Assembly (NCBI RefSeq): GCF_000373745.1
Contig: NZ_KB892299.1
Span: 1-35,747 of the forward strand
Direction of reading: 5' to 3'
From: Oligella ureolytica DSM 18253
Lineage (GTDB): Bacteria; Pseudomonadota; Gammaproteobacteria; Burkholderiales; Burkholderiaceae_B
Length of the DNA: 35,747 nucleotides
How positions within the stretch are numbered: position 1 is the first letter of the stretch; the number at the start of each line of letters is the position of its first letter. Position numbers and translations under genes: made by a program. Under the pieces are notes generated by a model. The model saw only the letters and a list, made by a program, of their open reading frames with translations. It had not been told where the DNA came from and ran no database searches. Shown in pieces: positions 16,212 through 25,965 of the stretch.

Positions 16212-19200
16212 TTAATATGACATGCTTTGCCACGCTCTCTCCAGTCGCTTGACTGAGACCGGCATTGACGTACGTAACTCTTGGGCAAATAAAGCCACTC
16301 TAAGCTCCTGCAATAGATTGGCAAACTCATCCATTTGCTGATCCCGCACGCCCTTAAGCTGGGCTAAACGACGCTGATACTTAGTTTGCAACATCTGTAC
16401 GTCTTGCATCAATTGCTCATCGCGGCGAGGGTCATTTTTTAATTTATCAATACGCAATTGTACCGCTCTTAGGTAGCGAGGGTAATGCTGTAAAGTGGCA
16501 TATTCTACACGACTTAAAAAACCAGGGTAAATCAAGCCATTAAGCTGTTGGCGAATATCCTCATACACTGCCTTGTGCGCTTTGATCAGATGCTGCTTTT
16601 TCAAGGCCAGCGCCCATTCGTTCATGATTTGTTGTAACAGACGAATCACTTCTTGCAACAGCAGACCAAATCGACTCTTGGCATCCTTAATACGCTCATT
16701 AAATTCCTGCTCATTTGTTGGCCAAGGCTGTGCCAAACAAGATTGGATCAACGCACAATCAATGATTTCTTCTTGAAGCTCTTCTTGGGTGCCCAACGTC
16801 ATATAGAGCATACCTAATTGTGGCAGCTCTTTTAGATTACGGGAAAGATAACGAATTTGCTCTTTAAGGGCAATTTTAAATAAACGTATCAAACCCGTTC
16901 GGTGAGCTGATAATGCTTCTTGAGGCTCATCAAACACATCAATTCGACAATCCTCACCCTGATCAACCAGGGCCGGAAAACCGACCATCGACTGACGGCC
17001 ACGCTTAATTTCCAGAATCTCGGGTAACTCACCAAAACTCCAACTAGTGATGTGGAGATTGTCCTCCAAGGTTTCTTTTGTTGTCTGATCTTTACCCAAC
17101 AACTGCCTAAAACTCTCCTGTGCAACCGGCGCATGCTCAGCTTTTAAAAGTGCCAGGTTGCGGCTCGAACTGAGCATACGACCGTGCTCATCTACCACTT
17201 TAAAAATCATCGATAGGTGCGGTGGAATGGTTTCTTCTTTGAAGTCAGCCGCCTTAACGCGGATCCTTTTTTGCTGCCAAATATCATCAATTAACACCTC
17301 TAATAATGGCTTTTCTTTGAGCTCCGGCTCTGCCGCCACCGTATCCACAAAGCCCGACGCATAGTCCGGAATCGGCACACAATGACGTCGTAGCCTTTGT
17401 GGCAACGAACGTAATAACAATTCGACCTTTTCTTTAAGCATACCCGGCACTAGCCACTGAGCCATCACAGGGTCAATTTGATTGAGCACATAGACCGGGA
17501 CGTCAACCGTCACGCCATCTTTAGGTGAACCGGGCTCAAAATGATAAGACAAAGGCATGCTTAAACCATCATAATCCAAGCGCTTCGGAAACTGCTCTGT
17601 ACTGATGCCGGCTGCCTCATGACGCATCAGCTCATCCTTATTAAGCTCCAGCCGAGCCTTTTCTTCTGCCGACAAACTCTTATACCAATGCTCTAAGGTC
17701 GCCACTTGGTACATATCGGCCGGAATATATTGATCATAGAAGCGATAAATCAGCTCATCGTCCACCAGAATATCCTGGCGACGTGACTTATGCTCTAAGT
17801 GCTCAATTTCCCTGACAAGGCGTGAGTTATGCGCTAAAAAAGGCAAAGGGTTTTTAATATTCGCTTCGACCAAGGCCTCACGTATAAATAGCTCTCGGGC
17901 ATGCTTTGGATCCAAACGCCCATAGCCTATCTTACGGCCTTGATAAATTTGCAGCCCATAGAGCGTAGCACGCTCATATACCATCACCTGCCCCCGGCGA
18001 GGGTCAAAGTGTGGTTCAGAATACATTTTCTGCAACAAATGACGGCCCACTTGCTCGATCCACTGGGGCTCTACTCTTGCCACAGTACGAGCAAATAAGC
18101 GGGTAGTTTCAACTAATTCGCCTGCTATCAGCCATTTAGCTCCGGTACGATGTAAATACGAGCCGGGATGCACAACAAAACGAATCCCACGCGCCCCCTC
18201 ATATTCTCGAGTGGTCTCCGTACGCAAAGCGAGATTGCCTAATAAACCACTCAATAATGAGCGATGCAGCTCTTCATAGGTGGCTTCCGCTTGATTAAAT
18301 CGCCACTTTTGCTCTTGTACCAAAGTTTTTAATTGCTGATGAATATCCTGCCATTCACGTAGCCGCACCGGTGATAAAAACTCCTTGCGCAATTGACGCT
18401 GTAGCTTACGATTGGACTCTCGATTCTCGTATTGCTCTTGATACCAAGACCAAAGCTTTAAATAGGAAATAAATTCTGAGTCTTTGTCTTTGTATTTAGC
18501 ATGCGCCTGCGTACTGGCTTCTTGTGCATCAAAAGGTCGTTCTCGAGGATCTTGGACAGACATGGCCGCAGCAATTATCGTCATTTCAGTCAGACAATTA
18601 TTATCCTTGGCGGCTAAGATCATACGAGCAATCCGAGGATCCAACGGCAAACGCGCAATGGTTCTACCGATTTGAGTTAGACGATTATGCTCGTTGAGTG
18701 CGCCCAATTCCTGCAGCAAATGATAGCCATCAGCAATCGCCCGACCTGCCGGTTTATCAACAAAAGGAAAGGCTTCAATATCGTGTAAACGTAAAGCCTT
18801 CATACGTAAAATGACCGCTGCCAAGGAAGAACGTAAAATCTCCGGATCCGTATAGTCCGGACGCTTTGAAAAATCCTCTTCGGAATAAAGGCGAATACAC
18901 ACGCCGGGACCTAAACGTCCGCAACGCCCCGCTCGCTGATTAGCAGCAGCCTTAGATATCGGTTCAATCTGCAACTGCTCAATTTTGTTACGCCATGAAT
19001 AGCGCTTTACACGCGCCAAACCACTATCAATCACAAAGCGAATGCCGGGAACTGTCAAGGAGGTTTCGGCCACGTTGGTCGCTAAAATCACACGACGCAC
19101 ATTGGTCGTCGGGCGAAAAATTCGCTCCTGATCACTTTGTGACATACGCGCAAATAACGGCAACACCTCTAGCGTCGCCTGACCGGGTTTTCGTAGCACA

Positions 19201-20024
19201 TCAACCGCCTCACGGATTTCTCGCTCTCCCGGCAAGAACACCAAAATATCTCCCGGACCGCTGCGCATACATTCTGCCACCGCATCACTAATCATCTCAG
19301 GAAGATCGGCTTGTTCTTGTGCATCATCGTCGTCATCCGTGGTGCTTGCTAGACCGTCTTTCAATTGATAACGCACCTCGACCGGGTACATACGACCTGT
19401 CACTTCGATGATCTTGGCCGGTTGTCCATTGTCTGCTTTAAAATGCTCTGCAAAACGTTCAGCATCAATGGTGGCCGAGGTAATGATCACTTTTAAATCA
19501 GGGCGTTTAGGTAGCAGGTTTTTTAAAAAGCCCAGAAGAAAATCAATATTTAAACTACGCTCATGTGCCTCATCAATAATGATCGTGTCATAGCGCTTCA
19601 GGAGTGGGTCGCGTTGCGTTTCAGCTAAGAGGATCCCATCGGTCATCAGTTTAATCGCTGATCGGGGACCTGTCTTATCGCTAAAACGCACCTGATAGCC
19701 TACCCATTGCCCAACCTCTGTTTTGAGCTCTTGGGCAATACGCTTCGCGACCGATACGGCTGCAATCCGGCGCGGCTGCGTATGGCCTATCATTTTGTCT
19801 TGGCCACGCCCCATGGCTAAACAAATTTTTGGTAATTGCGTGGTTTTACCTGAACCCGTTTCTCCGGCGACGATAATGACTTGATGTTGCTCCAGTGCTT
19901 GTTGTATTTCTTCTTTGCGCTCACTTACCGGCAAATCATTGGGGAAATCAATGCTTGGTAAGATACGATTGGCAACGTTTTTTTTGGAAAGATCCGAGTT
20001 AGCTCGGTCTTGTGTTTTTTGCAT
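16212..20024 (-). CDS. hrpA: ATP-dependent RNA helicase HrpA
   Basis: A 1270-residue DEAH-box helicase. Motifs: Walker A GETGSGKT (54-61), TQPRRIAA (82-89), DEAH (151-154), SAT (183-185), TNVAETSLT and QRAGRCGR (363-370). Then come the winged-helix/ratchet and OB-fold regions and a long C-terminal extension (from about 620) typical of HrpA and absent from HrpB. In enterobacteria HrpA rescues stalled or collided ribosomes by pulling on mRNA. It is divergent from argA across 155 bp. Length is close to the family norm (about 1300), and no break is seen. Confidence 0.95.
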   Translation of the reverse strand: MQKTQDRANSDLSKKNVANRILPSIDFPNDLPVSERKEEIQQALEQHQVIIVAGETGSGKTTQLPKICLAMGRGQDKMIGHTQPRRIAAVSVAKRIAQELKTEVGQWVGYQVRFSDKTGPRSAIKLMTDGILLAETQRDPLLKRYDTIIIDEAHERSLNIDFLLGFLKNLLPKRPDLKVIITSATIDAERFAEHFKADNGQPAKIIEVTGRMYPVEVRYQLKDGLASTTDDDDDAQEQADLPEMISDAVAECMRSGPGDILVFLPGEREIREAVDVLRKPGQATLEVLPLFARMSQSDQERIFRPTTNVRRVILATNVAETSLTVPGIRFVIDSGLARVKRYSWRNKIEQLQIEPISKAAANQRAGRCGRLGPGVCIRLYSEEDFSKRPDYTDPEILRSSLAAVILRMKALRLHDIEAFPFVDKPAGRAIADGYHLLQELGALNEHNRLTQIGRTIARLPLDPRIARMILAAKDNNCLTEMTIIAAAMSVQDPRERPFDAQEASTQAHAKYKDKDSEFISYLKLWSWYQEQYENRESNRKLQRQLRKEFLSPVRLREWQDIHQQLKTLVQEQKWRFNQAEATYEELHRSLLSGLLGNLALRTETTREYEGARGIRFVVHPGSYLHRTGAKWLIAGELVETTRLFARTVARVEPQWIEQVGRHLLQKMYSEPHFDPRRGQVMVYERATLYGLQIYQGRKIGYGRLDPKHARELFIREALVEANIKNPLPFLAHNSRLVREIEHLEHKSRRQDILVDDELIYRFYDQYIPADMYQVATLEHWYKSLSAEEKARLELNKDELMRHEAAGISTEQFPKRLDYDGLSMPLSYHFEPGSPKDGVTVDVPVYVLNQIDPVMAQWLVPGMLKEKVELLLRSLPQRLRRHCVPIPDYASGFVDTVAAEPELKEKPLLEVLIDDIWQQKRIRVKAADFKEETIPPHLSMIFKVVDEHGRMLSSSRNLALLKAEHAPVAQESFRQLLGKDQTTKETLEDNLHITSWSFGELPEILEIKRGRQSMVGFPALVDQGEDCRIDVFDEPQEALSAHRTGLIRLFKIALKEQIRYLSRNLKELPQLGMLYMTLGTQEELQEEIIDCALIQSCLAQPWPTNEQEFNERIKDAKSRFGLLLQEVIRLLQQIMNEWALALKKQHLIKAHKAVYEDIRQQLNGLIYPGFLSRVEYATLQHYPRYLRAVQLRIDKLKNDPRRDEQLMQDVQMLQTKYQRRLAQLKGVRDQQMDEFANLLQELRVALFAQELRTSMPVSVKRLERAWQSMSY

Positions 20025-20179
20025 ATTAACTTGCTGATAATTAAGTATTTAATTAGGTATTTTTTATAAGGTCTTTAGGGCTTAGTAGATTGTGCCTTGT
20101 TAAGATTATACAAGAGTGCAAATTGAGCTAAAATTAAAGGTTAGTCAATTACATTATTAGCTACGAGGTTTAAGCACCC
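20025..20179. promoter_or_regulatory. Divergent promoter region hrpA / argA
   Basis: An AT-rich 155-bp gap must hold promoters for both directions. I could not identify a convincing -35/-10 pair or an ArgR box by eye. GAGG at about 20165-20168 precedes the argA start. Confidence 0.4.
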
Positions 20180-21553
20180 ATGTCCAACTCCCAGGAATTT
20201 GAAACTGTTTCTGCGCTAGAAGCCGCTGAGTTTGCCCCCACGCAATTCGTGCGATGGTTCAGGGAGGTTGCGCCTTATATGCGCGAGGTTAGGGGCAAGA
20301 CCTTTGTCGTAGCCTTTGGCGGCGAGCTTATCGAAGCGTCTAAGCTCAATAATCTGGTAATTGATTTATCCTTACTAAGTGCGCTGGGTGTGCAGTTAGT
20401 GGTTGTCTATGGCTCCCACCCCCAGGTTAATCAGCAGCTTACCCTCAAAGGCATCGACCAGCAATTACAACGTGGGGTGATTGAGCCCACTCCTGCTGAT
20501 GTCCTTGAGTGCTGCAAGGAAATGGCCGGCGAAATTCGCTTAGATATTGAGGCGGCATTTAGTCAGGGACTTCCCAATACCCCCATGTCTAACTCACAAA
20601 TTCATATCATTTCCGGCAATTTTGTGACAGCGCAACCGGTAGGTATTGTCGATGGGGTTGACTATAAGCATACGGGCAAGGTCCGTAAGTTTGATTTAGA
20701 CTCAATTCGCAAAGCGTTATCACTCAATGCCATTGTTCTGCTCTCACCTATCGGCTTTTCACCGACCGGCGAAGCATTTAATTTAGCGATGGAGGAGCTC
20801 GCGACAAGCGTTGCCGGCGCACTCAAAGCAGATAAACTGCTATTTGTCACTCAGGACAACCGTGTTCGGGACGCCGAGGGTGTACTAATCACTGAATTAG
20901 CACGTGAGGAAGCTGAGAAATTAGTAACTGCACAGACCTTAGATCCGCAGACTCAATCCTACCTCAAATGGGCCAATGAAGCGGTACGCCTTGGTGTGAA
21001 GCGTGCCCATTTGATTCCATTTGAAATCGACGGCTCACTGCTACTGGAGTACTTTACCCACGACGGTGTAGGAACCATGGTGGTTGAAGATGCTCTGGAT
21101 CGCTTACGTCCGGCCACAGTCGACGATATCGGTGCCATTATTAGCCTCATTCAACCACTGGAAGCCGATGGCACCCTAGTGCCTCGCGAACGCGGCGAAA
21201 TCGAACGCGATGTTGAGAAATTCACAGTACTTGAGCACGATAGTGTTATTTACGGTTGTGTTGCTCTCTTCCCTTATCCCGAAGAGCAGATGGCAGAGAT
21301 GGCCTGCCTCATTGTCCACCCTGACTGGCAGACTGCCGGTGATGGCGAGATGCTACTGCGACACGCTGAAAACAAGGCTAAAGCCAAGGGTATAAAGCGT
21401 ATGTTTGTGTTAACTACCCGCACCTCACATTGGTTTATCAAGCGAGGCTTTACCCAAGGCACAGTCAGTGATTTACCTAAGTCAAAACAGTTGAATTACA
21501 ATCGTAACCGCAACAGTTTGATTTTTTTCAAAAACTTTAAATCAGGAATTTAA
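20180..21553 (+). CDS. argA: Amino-acid N-acetyltransferase (N-acetylglutamate synthase)
   Basis: A 457-residue ArgA that makes N-acetylglutamate from glutamate and acetyl-CoA, the first step of arginine synthesis. It has an N-terminal amino-acid kinase-like domain (about 20-295: [38 protein letters not shown]), which binds arginine for feedback inhibition in the family, and a C-terminal GNAT domain (about 310-455) with the acetyl-CoA loop [21 protein letters not shown]. Both domains are complete. yggX starts 1 bp after the stop. Confidence 0.95.
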   Translation: MSNSQEFETVSALEAAEFAPTQFVRWFREVAPYMREVRGKTFVVAFGGELIEASKLNNLVIDLSLLSALGVQLVVVYGSHPQVNQQLTLKGIDQQLQRGVIEPTPADVLECCKEMAGEIRLDIEAAFSQGLPNTPMSNSQIHIISGNFVTAQPVGIVDGVDYKHTGKVRKFDLDSIRKALSLNAIVLLSPIGFSPTGEAFNLAMEELATSVAGALKADKLLFVTQDNRVRDAEGVLITELAREEAEKLVTAQTLDPQTQSYLKWANEAVRLGVKRAHLIPFEIDGSLLLEYFTHDGVGTMVVEDALDRLRPATVDDIGAIISLIQPLEADGTLVPRERGEIERDVEKFTVLEHDSVIYGCVALFPYPEEQMAEMACLIVHPDWQTAGDGEMLLRHAENKAKAKGIKRMFVLTTRTSHWFIKRGFTQGTVSDLPKSKQLNYNRNRNSLIFFKNFKSGI

Positions 21554-21554
21554 T

Positions 21555-21827
21555 ATGACCCGTTTAGTTAACTGTCTTAAATACAAAGAAGAAAAAGAGG
21601 GCTTAGAGTTCCCTCCTTACCCGGGTGAGCTTGGCGTTAAAATTTGGCAAAACATCTCCAAACAAGCTTGGCAAGACTGGATCGAAATTCAAACGCGCTT
21701 GGTTAATGAAAACCATCTGAACCTAGCCGATGCGCGCGCCCGCAAATACCTAACCGGCCAAATGGAAAGCTATTTATTTGAAGATCAGGACATTGAAGCG
21801 CAAGGCTATGTACCACCTAGCGCCTAA
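21555..21827 (+). CDS. yggX: Fe(2+)-trafficking protein, YggX family
   Basis: A 90-residue protein, the normal YggX length. It starts [30 protein letters not shown] with the conserved cysteine C7, then [28 protein letters not shown]. YggX protects iron-sulfur proteins from oxidative damage and is linked to iron supply. AGGA inside the argA 3' end serves as ribosome binding site, and the 1-bp gap shows translational coupling to argA. Confidence 0.95.
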   Translation: MTRLVNCLKYKEEKEGLEFPPYPGELGVKIWQNISKQAWQDWIEIQTRLVNENHLNLADARARKYLTGQMESYLFEDQDIEAQGYVPPSA

Positions 21828-21860
21828 GCTGCGATTCTTATAGCTTATGTCAAGTAACAC

Positions 21861-21900
21861 AAGGGCTGCTTGGAAATGACTCCAAGCAGCCCTTTAACTT
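21861..21900. terminator. Bidirectional terminator after yggX
   Basis: A 14-bp perfect stem (21861-21874 with 21881-21894) and a 6-nt loop lie between converging yggX and the lipoprotein gene, followed on the plus strand by TTAACTTTT. Confidence 0.88.
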
Positions 21901-21913
21901 TTATGAAATAGAA

Positions 21914-22204
21914 TTACCAACTATGCGTGCCGGTGCGACTGGATCGATAGGTTGAGGTCGTACCATCAGGGTGTCGAACCCGCGTCTTGGTACTTGAATG
22001 GCCGTAACCGGCATTGACCGTACCATAGATTTGTACGTTAGAATTACCACCCAAGGCTGTCTTGTGCGACGTAGCAGATGGCTCATCAACTGAATAATGT
22101 AAATTACTCACCGGACGACGCATATGTGACTGTGAACCACATGCAGTCAGTACCGGTATAGACACAGCAACCACAACAATCAACCTAGCTAGCGATGTAA
22201 GCAT
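21914..22204 (-). CDS. Small predicted lipoprotein of unknown function
   Basis: A 96-residue protein with a lipoprotein signal: hydrophobic core residues 6-20, then the lipobox LTAC with C22 as the lipidated cysteine. The mature part is polar, rich in Ser, Thr, Gly and Arg, with SSTKTRVRHPDGTTSTYRSSRTGTHSW at the C terminus. I do not recognise the family. The start is ATG at 22204, backed by AAGGAG at 22215-22220; a longer frame reaching 22306 overlaps the end of uvrD and lacks support. It follows uvrD by 52 bp on the same strand, so it could share its transcript. Confidence 0.75.
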   Translation of the reverse strand: MLTSLARLIVVVAVSIPVLTACGSQSHMRRPVSNLHYSVDEPSATSHKTALGGNSNVQIYGTVNAGYGHSSTKTRVRHPDGTTSTYRSSRTGTHSW

Positions 22205-22256
22205 CTTTTTATCACTCCTTTTATGCTCTTTAGAAACGCGGATAAGGATAAAGTTC

Positions 22257-24545
22257 CTAAACGATATCCAGTTTGGCCACACCCAAGGCCAGCGTCTTTT
22301 CTCCATGCTCAGAGAAAAAGATGCGTGCAGTGGCTTCTGTGCCTTGCCCCTGCAACTGCATCACCACCCCCTGGCCAAAACGAGCGTGACTTACGGTTTG
22401 GCCTATTTTAAATAGCTTATCACCTACTTGCACGCCTGAACTAAGCGACGCATTAGCATAGCCTGCACGCCCTGCTCCTACCGTACCGCTAGGAAAGCCC
22501 ACGCCGGAACCTGCACCACTCGAACGACCGGTCATGGAACCGCCACTCCAACTACTTGGTCCACGAGGGGCTGAATAATAGCTCACATCCTTTGGAGATA
22601 ACCATTTTTGTGCTTCCTCGGGCATCTCATCTAAGAAACTTGAACGTACGGCATAACGTGATTGACCATAAAGCATGCGACTACGTGCCATCGTAATATA
22701 TAGCCGTTCGCGTGCTCTGGTAATCGCGACGTACATCAGACGACGCTCTTCCTCTAAACCACCTTCTTCTAGCAGACTATTTTCATGAGGGAATAATCCC
22801 TCCTCAAGACCACATAAGAACACGGCATTAAACTCGAGCCCTTTGGCCGCATGAATGGTCATCAGCTGAATCGCTTCTTCACCTCGATCGGCTTGATTAT
22901 CACCGGATTCCAACGAGGCGTGCGATAGAAACTCCGCTAACGCGCTAGTCTCTTCAACGGCAAACTCCACATCAGCAACGACCTGTTTAACCTTTTCCAA
23001 GGCCTTTTTACCTTCGAAGTTTTCTTCAAAGACAAAGACTTGAGCGGCATTAACCAGCTCCTCTAAGTTATTAAGACGATCCTCACCCTCACGCTCATTT
23101 TCATAATGACGCTGTAAGCCGGCATGCTCAATCACATGCTGAATTAGCTCGGGTAAGGTCACATCCTCTGCCACCTTACGCATACTGTGAATCAAGGCAA
23201 TAAAACTAGCTAGACTATTACCCCCCCGACCACTCACTGCTCCAACGGCATTGGCCAGACTACAACCAATTTCACGCGCATGATCGCTCAGTGTTTCTAT
23301 CGTACGGGCGCCAATCCCACGAGCGGGGAAGTTAACCACACGTAAAAAGGAGGTATCATCATCCAGGCTCGCAATTAAACGCAAATACGCCATCACATGC
23401 TTAATCTCTTGACGCTCATAGAACCGCGTACCACCATAGACGCGATACGGTATCCGTGCGTTAAACATGGCGTGTTCTAAGGCACGCGATTGGGCATTAC
23501 TACGATATAAAATGGCAATTTCCTGACGCTCCATCCCGTCATTGATTAAGGAACGAATCTCGTCAGTCACCCAGCGTGCTTCCTCTTGCTCACTATCAAG
23601 CTCCATAATGCGCACGGGCTCACCCTCGCCTCGCTCGGTCCAGAGTGCCTTACCCAGACGGTTAGGGTTATGTTTGATTAAAGCATTGGCACTATTAAGG
23701 ATATGACCATAGGATCGATAATTTTGCTCGAGGCGAACAATACTGCCTTTGGCATAATCACGCTCAAAAGACATCATATTGTCAATATTGGCCCCTCTAA
23801 ATGCATAGATAGACTGATCATCATCACCCACAGCAAATAAAGAGGCACCACCACCTCCCAATAAACATAACCAGCGATATTGCAGATCGTTGGTATCTTG
23901 GAACTCATCAATCAAGATATGCTGAAAGCGTCGCTGATAATGCTCACGAATCAATTGATTGCGACTGAGCAATTCATAACAACGTAAGAGCAGCTCAGTG
24001 AAATCTACCACGCCCTCTCGCTGACACTGCTCATCATAGAGCTGATAAACCTCGATTAGCTTTGCACTATGCGGATCCCAAGCCTGTATATCAGTGGCAC
24101 GTTCGCCCTTTTCTTTGTGAGAGTTAATAAAACGCTGTACTTCACGGGCCGGGAATTTCTCCGTATCGATGGAGTGATTTTTAAGTAAACGCTTAATGGC
24201 AGATTGCTGGTCACCGCTATCTAAAATCTGATATTGCTGTGGCAAACCGGCATCACGATAGTGCATGCGCAGCATCCGGTTGCAGAGACCATGGAAGGTC
24301 CCGATCCACATACTACGCGTGTTGAGCGGGGTAATCGCAGCCAAACGTGAGAGCATCTCTTTGGCTGCCTTGTTAGTAAAGGTCACCGCCATCAGAGAAG
24401 CAGGACTTAAGCCCTGCTGGAGTAACCACGCCATGCGACTGGTTAACACCTTGGTCTTGCCGCTGCCGGCACCCGCCAACACTAAAATGTGCTGTGCATC
24501 GGTGGTAACCGCAGCGCGTTGCTCATCGTTTAATTGCTCTAGCAT
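22257..24545 (-). CDS. uvrD: DNA helicase II (UvrD/Rep superfamily I)
   Basis: A 762-residue 3'-5' superfamily I helicase for nucleotide excision and mismatch repair. Motifs: LNDEQRAAV Q-motif (5-13), Walker A GAGSGKT (25-31), TFTNKAAKEM (motif Ia), IDEFQDTN with DEFQD at 213-217 (Walker B), GDDDQSIYAFRGA (motif III), LEQNYRS, MTIHAAKGLEF (motif V) and VAITRAREXL (motif VI; here LMYVAITRARERLYI). The C-terminal 100 residues are a Ser/Gly-rich linker ending in GDKLFKIGQTVSHARFGQGVVMQL, the RNA-polymerase- or Tudor-like tail typical of UvrD/PcrA. Slightly longer than enteric UvrD. UvrD rather than Rep is inferred from that tail. Confidence 0.92.
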   Translation of the reverse strand: MLEQLNDEQRAAVTTDAQHILVLAGAGSGKTKVLTSRMAWLLQQGLSPASLMAVTFTNKAAKEMLSRLAAITPLNTRSMWIGTFHGLCNRMLRMHYRDAGLPQQYQILDSGDQQSAIKRLLKNHSIDTEKFPAREVQRFINSHKEKGERATDIQAWDPHSAKLIEVYQLYDEQCQREGVVDFTELLLRCYELLSRNQLIREHYQRRFQHILIDEFQDTNDLQYRWLCLLGGGGASLFAVGDDDQSIYAFRGANIDNMMSFERDYAKGSIVRLEQNYRSYGHILNSANALIKHNPNRLGKALWTERGEGEPVRIMELDSEQEEARWVTDEIRSLINDGMERQEIAILYRSNAQSRALEHAMFNARIPYRVYGGTRFYERQEIKHVMAYLRLIASLDDDTSFLRVVNFPARGIGARTIETLSDHAREIGCSLANAVGAVSGRGGNSLASFIALIHSMRKVAEDVTLPELIQHVIEHAGLQRHYENEREGEDRLNNLEELVNAAQVFVFEENFEGKKALEKVKQVVADVEFAVEETSALAEFLSHASLESGDNQADRGEEAIQLMTIHAAKGLEFNAVFLCGLEEGLFPHENSLLEEGGLEEERRLMYVAITRARERLYITMARSRMLYGQSRYAVRSSFLDEMPEEAQKWLSPKDVSYYSAPRGPSSWSGGSMTGRSSGAGSGVGFPSGTVGAGRAGYANASLSSGVQVGDKLFKIGQTVSHARFGQGVVMQLQGQGTEATARIFFSEHGEKTLALGVAKLDIV

Positions 24546-24591
24546 ATCTACTTATTAATCTCTAAATTACTGTATAAAATAACAGCATACA

Positions 24592-25965
24592 TCATTCAGC
24601 GGTACGACGCTCTAAAACAGCCGCAAAGAAACCATCTGTACCATGCACATCCGGCCTTAGGCGCAGATAATCATCTGCCATCTCTAAACCTTTAATGCGA
24701 TCGCCTAGGGCATCAATCGCATTAATCAGTGTAAAGTCCGGGTTCTTGGCTAAAAAGGCTTCTATCTGTGCTTCATTTTCTTCAGGCAAAATACTGCAAG
24801 TCGAATAAACTAAGCGCCCACCCGGCGCGACACAGCGTGCAGCGCTTTGCAAAATTCGCTGTTGCAAATCAACAAACTCAGCAATGCCCTCGGGACTCTG
24901 GCGCCACTTCATGTCCGGATTACGGCGCAAGGTGCCTAAACCACTGCATGGCGCATCAACTAACACTCTATCTGCTTTACCGGCCAAACGCTTAACGCGC
25001 GGATCATTTTCATTGGCGATCACTACCGGGGTGACATTAGATAGACCGCTACGTGCTAAACGCGGTTTCGCTCGCGCCAAACGTGCATCTGATACATCAA
25101 AGGCATAAATACGCCCACTGGATCGCATCATGGCACCTAGCAATAAGGTTTTACCACCCGCACCGGCACAAAAATCAATAACCATGGCACCACGGCGGGG
25201 ACTTACTAAGGCGCAGAGAATCTGACTACCCTCGTCTTGCACCTCAAGACTACCGTCTTTAAATAAAGGCCAATGGTGCACCGCCGGTTTTTTAGATAAG
25301 CGGATCCCCCAAGGTGAGTACGGTGTAGCAACAGGCTGACCGGGACTATAGGGACGGTCAGACATCTTTTTTAGAATGGCGGTTCGATCCGTCTTGAGCG
25401 GATTGACTCGTAAATCCAAGGGTGCCTTAGTATTTAACGCATCTACCAACTCATCAGCTTGATTAAAGTCACGGAGTTTGACTGCTAGCCAATCAGGCAA
25501 GCTATGACGCACCTCCCAAGGCATGGTCGCTAAATCCAACTGGCTAATACGCGCCAACCACTCTTTTTCAAAAGGAGTTAAGACCTCATCGAGGTACTCC
25601 GGACCATTAATTGCTAACAAGCCCAATAAGGCAAGACGTCTAAACTCACTACCCTCACCGCTCTGAGCAAAATGTCGATAGCGACGTAAATGACGTAAGA
25701 TGTCAAATACAGTCTCTGAAATCTCATGACGGTCACGTGAACCGAGTGCACGATTTTCTCTAAACCAGTGCGACAACACGGCATCGGCCGGATATTTAAA
25801 CTTAAGTACCTCAACCAAGACTCGCTGCAACTGTTGCAAACGCGCATTGGCAAAATCTGCTGCGCTACGTTCAACAGCTTGAACCTGTTTGGCCGCTGCA
25901 CCTTTCTGGACTGGGCGCTTAGCGCGACTTACGCTCGGTTTTTTTCTTCTATCGACCATCTTCAT
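24592..25965 (-). CDS. RsmB/NOP-family RNA m5C methyltransferase
   Basis: A 457-residue SAM-dependent cytosine-5 RNA methyltransferase. It has a basic N-terminal tail (to about residue 30), a NusB-like helical region (about 40-170), then a Rossmann methylase with DFCAGAGGKT (264-273) and two catalytic cysteines: C340 in DAPCSGLGTLRRNPDMKW and C390 in YSTCSILPEENEAQ. It methylates rRNA, probably 16S C967 if it is the true RsmB, but proteobacteria often hold paralogues, so the target is uncertain. It starts within the purN end, overlapping by 17 bp (an alternative ATG lies 6 nt in, at 25959), indicating coupled expression. Confidence 0.85.
   Translation of the reverse strand: MKMVDRRKKPSVSRAKRPVQKGAAAKQVQAVERSAADFANARLQQLQRVLVEVLKFKYPADAVLSHWFRENRALGSRDRHEISETVFDILRHLRRYRHFAQSGEGSEFRRLALLGLLAINGPEYLDEVLTPFEKEWLARISQLDLATMPWEVRHSLPDWLAVKLRDFNQADELVDALNTKAPLDLRVNPLKTDRTAILKKMSDRPYSPGQPVATPYSPWGIRLSKKPAVHHWPLFKDGSLEVQDEGSQILCALVSPRRGAMVIDFCAGAGGKTLLLGAMMRSSGRIYAFDVSDARLARAKPRLARSGLSNVTPVVIANENDPRVKRLAGKADRVLVDAPCSGLGTLRRNPDMKWRQSPEGIAEFVDLQQRILQSAARCVAPGGRLVYSTCSILPEENEAQIEAFLAKNPDFTLINAIDALGDRIKGLEMADDYLRLRPDVHGTDGFFAAVLERRTAE

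Noticed and set aside
19220-19420. Acidic run in HrpA (TTDDDDDAQEQAD) as a possible insertion
   Set aside because: A short low-complexity loop between the two RecA domains; ordinary variation in this family.
22205-22306. Longer frame for the small lipoprotein
   Set aside because: It would overlap uvrD and bury the signal peptide; the AAGGAG site marks 22204 as the start.
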